Assembly (NCBI GenBank): GCA_907163375.1
Contig: CAJQUW010016913.1
Location: 124,001-188,000, forward strand
Direction: 5' to 3'
DNA: 64,000 bases
Source of the DNA: Prostheceraeus crozeri
Taxonomy: Eukaryota; Platyhelminthes; Polycladida; Euryleptidae
The notes under the pieces are model-generated. The model searched no databases. It was not told where the DNA came from and saw only the letters and a list, made by a program, of their open reading frames with translations. The number at the start of each line of letters is the position of its first letter. Position 1 is the first letter of the stretch. This document shows, one piece after another, positions 59,640 to 64,000 of this stretch. The translations under genes were made by a program, and so were the position numbers.

Positions 59640-60180
59640 TAACCCGAAGCACAGCGTTGGAATGAAGAAAAAAAGGAACCACCTTGGACGGGCATGGGCC
59701 CATTGACTTGCCCCAATTGCATCGGGAGGAACACTAGACGCTTGTGGCGGAAAAAGGGATTGGAGATGGAAATGGATGGTAGGAAGAGGATTGGAAGATA
59801 AGGATGGTTGGAGAGGAAGAAGTTTGAAAGAGGATTGGAAAGAAGGGGAGAAATGGAATGGAGCACTTGGAGGATGGAGAAAAAAATTGGATTGGACAAA
59901 AATGGATGGAAAATGAAAAGGAACGGGACAATGGAGAGGAAAGAGGAAGATGGACATTGGATTGGAGCGAAAGGAGGAGGACTGGAGGGATGGAGGAAAT
60001 AAAGATGGAGGTTGGAAGGAAAACTGGAAAAGCATTGGAGAATGGAAAGGGGAGGAAAAAGGACCCAAGATGGGGATCGAGACAACACATTGGATGGAAA
60101 CGGGAAAGGGAATTGGCGGAAAATGGTAAATACAGATGGATTGGAGTGGAAAAAACGGAACTGGACCTAACTGGAACCAG
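59640..60180. other. Purine-biased (GGA-rich) block
   Basis: The plus strand is almost only G and A with scattered T and C, built of degenerate ttgga, atgga and ggaaag words. It has no fixed period. It makes long pyrimidine-coded frames on the minus strand (195 and 224 codons of P, S, F, L) that are low-complexity artefacts. Such strand asymmetry favours triplex or R-loop formation. Confidence 0.8.
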
Positions 60181-63100
60181 CACACGAGCTATAGCCTATT
60201 CATCACAACTGCTTTAGCAGATGCTTAGGGACAGCCGCTGAGTAGTCAATCTCCAGTGAAACAACCCGAGTAACTTCTAGACTTAAGGAGTAGCTGATGA
60301 GCAGCAACTGATGACGTCAGCAACAGCTTCTACCACAATCTTCACGCCAGCACGTAGTTAGGGAAGATCCTACCCTGCCACACAGTGCAGGAAGCACCGG
60401 TATTTCTCATCATCATATGTGGACAGGATGTCCCGATGCCGGATGAGCTTCAGCCTCCTAGTGTTTCGAAGAATTGCTAGGGAAACACACAGACGAGATG
60501 CAGTTCCCAAGGCAGTGGTACGGTCCATGAATACAAGCAAAAGGATGTAACAATTTGCCTCTATTTGGATGCGACTTTTTGGATGCATCACAGGCGTACA
60601 CAGTAGTCTGTGTCCATGTTAAGTAGTAGCAGCCACATTCTACTCTATTTCATGTGCTACTAGGCACCTCTGCAAAGTTCAGATTCTACGAGCATTCACA
60701 TGCTCGATGGATAGCCAAGGTAATCAACCTACGCTACTTGAAGGCATGACTCTTCCGGTAGAAATTGTCGATGACCTCGAGAAAGGAATGGATTATCTAG
60801 AAGATGAGTTGTTCGTCTCCGTCTCACTATCGTGTCTGGTACCTCGAGCCATCACGACCAACGAGGATTAGAAACTCCCTGCAGTGAACAACGATTCATA
60901 TGTTGAAGAAACCTTCACGCAGTGATTGCTGATCACTGCTGTAGGTTCTCAATTCCCAAGATGAAAGTTTTACACTCACTGTGTGCTTTGCATTTGTACA
61001 TTATAATACCAATTTACAATTGATTTTGACCAAGTCTACAAAAGTCGGCAACAAATTTTAAACATCTTCAAGAACGGAGACAGCATACGGCCAACTGTAA
61101 AAATGCACCAAAAACCACTAAGCCTACTTGCAATTGAAATGCATAAAAATCAAATTCATTTAGCCCAATATCAGGTGAGATAGGGTATTTGTTCTTTGGG
61201 TTTGGATTTCGGGAAGATCGTAGGCCAAAGATCACAATTCACGATTCGTTTCCCTGAGGATTTCAGTTTTCGTCATCATATTTCCAATTCTAAGGAGAGG
61301 TATACACCAGCCTTTTTCTTGTAGTAAATTTAATTGTAAGTGCGTACTCTTGGGGGCGACGTTTGGCAGATGGAGGTGCTTAAAAGGGGGTGGCGATAAA
61401 TAGATATGTAAGTGCGATTTTCAACCTAAGATTTTTTTTCCTAGTTGAATAGCCCAACATCAACAATAACAGGTTCACCATGGCTGTGGAAAAGAAGGCC
61501 CTATTAATAAGATCTGAAAACTCAACTAGTATTCTTCTTACTGCACTACCGATTTATTCATTACCGATACCGAAAGTGTGGTGGCTTCAACATTGAATCA
61601 TCGAACTAATTTATCGGAACTTATTTGAATTTGCTGCTTCTTTTCCATGGTCTCTTGAGGGCAGGGCTCGCACAAAACTTCAGCATGATGAATCATGACA
61701 TGACTCATAGCTCGCCGGTGCAGGAGGCATCATGCCTATAACCGAATATGATTCCAATTCAATAAATTATGTCGAATAGGACCCTACCACATCGATGTTT
61801 ATGCATTATGCCCAATACGGCATCCATTCTTCTCGCCGAAGCAATTCATTTGTAATTTGTGGATGTAAACTTTATAATTCTGGTGTGTCTCGTTCATTGT
61901 AGAAGGAAACCTCTGCCTTTTAGCGATCGTAACTTTTATGACATTTTATGAACTTTCGTTAACTTTCGATTTCCATTAATGAAAAAATAAACGCTTATTA
62001 TTATCATTATGTTTACTCAGAAGAATTGATTGATGTGTGGTTGAGTGACTTTTATCATGCAACTCCTTTTATGACAGACTAAGAAGAGCGCAATAGCCTG
62101 CAAGCATTCTAGCATCGATTGACAACTACCCGGTACATACTTTTTTACCTCAGTGTTCTATGCGTGCAATACATGAAACCTCACTAGAGCATCAAACGCC
62201 ATGTAGGGCTTAATGGAAGCTTGTGCACCATACTAACGCATTCCACAATAATTGAATAGTTCTAAGTACAATTGAAGGTAGCAACTTGTTGCCATTCCAT
62301 CTTGCGGAAATACATGTAGGCCTATACTGCAATTAGTTTTTCTAATATAATTTGCTTGACATCAGAGGTGCAGCGTGTATAACAGGATGACGTTTTTGAG
62401 TTGATCTCTAAATAAAGGCTCCTAATGGGTGGTGGTCATTATTTGAGGAGGCACGGCAAAAAAGGAAACTAAAGCAATGGTCCTGGTCATCTTTCCATCG
62501 GAATTTCCTGTTAAAAATCATTTGCCTAATGCCGGTACATGCTTACACCTTATTCATTATAATTCATGAAAAAATCCCGATCAAGAACTGTGGGGCACGA
62601 TGAGAGCCGAAGATGAGTATCAAGAAGATGTCACTGAAATCACAATGAACAAAAATCATTGAATTTCCCCACGATTATCCGAAGAACTGTACCAATCCTT
62701 GAAAAACACGAAGTCAGCTGCTACTTTTAGAAATTTACAATGACTTCTGGGATTCGCAAACTCACCGTCGTTAGAAATATGATCGAGGCTTTGATATGAC
62801 ATTATAATTTATCTTTCATTTGTCGATCCCTTGCCACAAAAGGGGATTAAAGCATCTTGTTACACAGCAATTCACACAAGCCGGCAGCCGGATTATTCCC
62901 TTAAATGACAATCGAGAGCGCATTTTATACATTTTCGATTAATATAAACAACACCCCATCCGTCATTCGGAATTTTTGTCGATAGTCAGAGGTTCCATTG
63001 AAATGAAATGTGGATTTAGCATTCTTTCAAGGTTCATGCACAACTCACGACTCTATGATAACAAGTTGGCAACCACTTGACATGCAGTTTGGCAGTCATT

Positions 63101-64000
63101 CATCAAATTATCAAATTGACACCGCAATTACAAAGTACATTTCATCTCGTACTCGATGCTTTGCTTTGAAGTAGGTGCAATCAATGGATGCAATTCTGCT
63201 AAAGTGCTGCTTGCTTCTGAGTCCTTGATTCAAGTGAATCTTAGACTGTAGCAAAGAGTGTACCTTGCTATCCACCTCGTTCTCTGGATCATAGAAAGTG
63301 CCGGACTCCAGCGTCTTACTTAGATTCTTTTAGATGATTGGAAAAATGACAGAAAATCCATCGGCATCCGGTGAATCAAGCTCTACTGTTTCCATGATTG
63401 ACACCTCTACGTGGTCTCGGTCAGCTCAGTGCAGTTAATACACGGCGTGAAGTCCAGTGCTTGCAATCCAAGCACTGGTCTTCACCTGGTCTTCACAATC
63501 CCCAATTGACAAATGAGTATTATTCAGCACGAATTTACATCCAATACGTCATTGTATAGTCTAATGGTGCAAATATCGTCCTTGGCATAGAGTAGGTGTA
63601 ACCTTAATCTCTGATCCTTGGTCTAATGTCCATTGTCCAGAAATTAGTCTTTGAGGACCAGCAGACGTAGTTACGTCTCTCAAAAGAGTTCAATCATCCA
63701 GTCTATTTACGGACCCATTATTTTTTGGTCTAAAAGGTCTGGAGGCAAGAATGACACTGTCAGAAACAATGAAGTGCTGTCTGCAACGGATTGTGGCATA
63801 TGTTACTATACTCATGACTATGCTGTTAATGCAATGTTCAGACGTGACTTGACAAATTTGTCACAAATCAGCAGCCAAAAAATTGCTCTGAAATGAATGG
63901 TAATGTGAGTGGTGCGAATTCAAAGCTTAAAATGATACATTGAAAATGACAGAAATAGTGAGAGAATTTTAATGACTCAGTAATTCTATTATTCTGTTGA
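60181..64000. other. AT-rich sequence to window end, no confident gene
   Basis: A small plus-strand frame at 60707-60871 (54 codons) encodes an acidic peptide (VEIVDDLEKGMDYLEDELF) but has no family I recognise. At 61975-62000 ataaacgcttattattatca looks like a LINE 3' tail. A short hairpin, ccagtgcttgcaatccaagc plus actgg, lies near 63453. Frames at 60370-60591 and 63651-63896 have no domain. Confidence 0.4.

Noticed and set aside
59501-60185. 195- and 224-codon minus-strand frames rich in P, S, F
   Set aside because: Low-complexity translation of the purine-biased block. Overlapping frames are all open.
60707-60871. 54-codon acidic peptide frame
   Set aside because: Too short, no known family, and no visible splice or promoter context, so kept only as a note.

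Overview
The window looks like non-genic, repeat-rich DNA from a eukaryote, most likely a metazoan invertebrate. The evidence is tRNA-derived SINEs, non-LTR retrotransposon (LINE) fragments, pogo-, hAT- and Merlin-type DNA transposons, AT-rich filler, and one probable spliced exon. The species cannot be named from sequence alone. No operons, bacterial promoters, CRISPR arrays, rRNA genes or intact tRNA genes are seen. About 20 kb (roughly 30 percent) is tandem repeat, in at least eight families with periods of 70, 73, 18, 17, 99, 31, 19 and 34 bp.

Layout. 1-2891: near-identical 70-bp array, open at the window start. 3635-12630: about 123 copies of a 73-bp satellite with higher-order structure. 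13.5-14.1 kb: a fold-back sequence and a SINE with a doubled tRNA-like head. 16.4-18.7 kb and 20.6-22.6 kb: two pogo-type elements with TA-flanked inverted ends, each filled by an array (18 bp and 17 bp) that copies its own subterminal sequence. A LINE 3' end and a SINE lie between them, and a THAP-domain relic lies just after. 25.0-27.8 kb: a 99-bp satellite that is the tRNA-like SINE head amplified about 27 times, with the SINE body still attached at its 3' end. 27.9-32.5 kb: a small hAT MITE with a perfect 8-bp duplication, a 31-bp array, a probable host exon (half of an SH3 domain, most like the kinase CSK, minus strand), and a MITE carrying a 19-bp array. 33.2-34.2 kb: a diverged tandem duplication. 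34.9-41.8 kb: a LINE 3' end, a Merlin-like element holding a nested hAT element, and a 3.28-kb hAT element with a nearly complete transposase gene that split an older repeat. 42.1-42.9 kb: a third pogo-type element. 44-47 kb: a GIY-YIG-like fragment, a second copy of the 19-bp-array MITE, and a retroelement C-terminal relic. 48.9-50.1 kb: a 34-bp array. 56.4-57.5 kb: a LINE relic with endonuclease and reverse transcriptase pieces. 59.6-60.2 kb: a purine-only-biased block. The rest is AT-rich sequence in which I see no gene.

The unifying observation is that satellites here seem to be born inside transposable elements. Four DNA elements and one SINE carry tandem arrays, and in three of them (both pogo elements and the SINE) the monomer can be traced to the element's own sequence. 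Unexpanded or short relatives lie in the same window (a third pogo element, a SINE dimer, single SINEs). The many long open frames over the arrays follow from repeat periods and are not genes. The host exon, the hAT transposase and the THAP relic are the only stretches where protein-level conservation is convincing outside retroelements.
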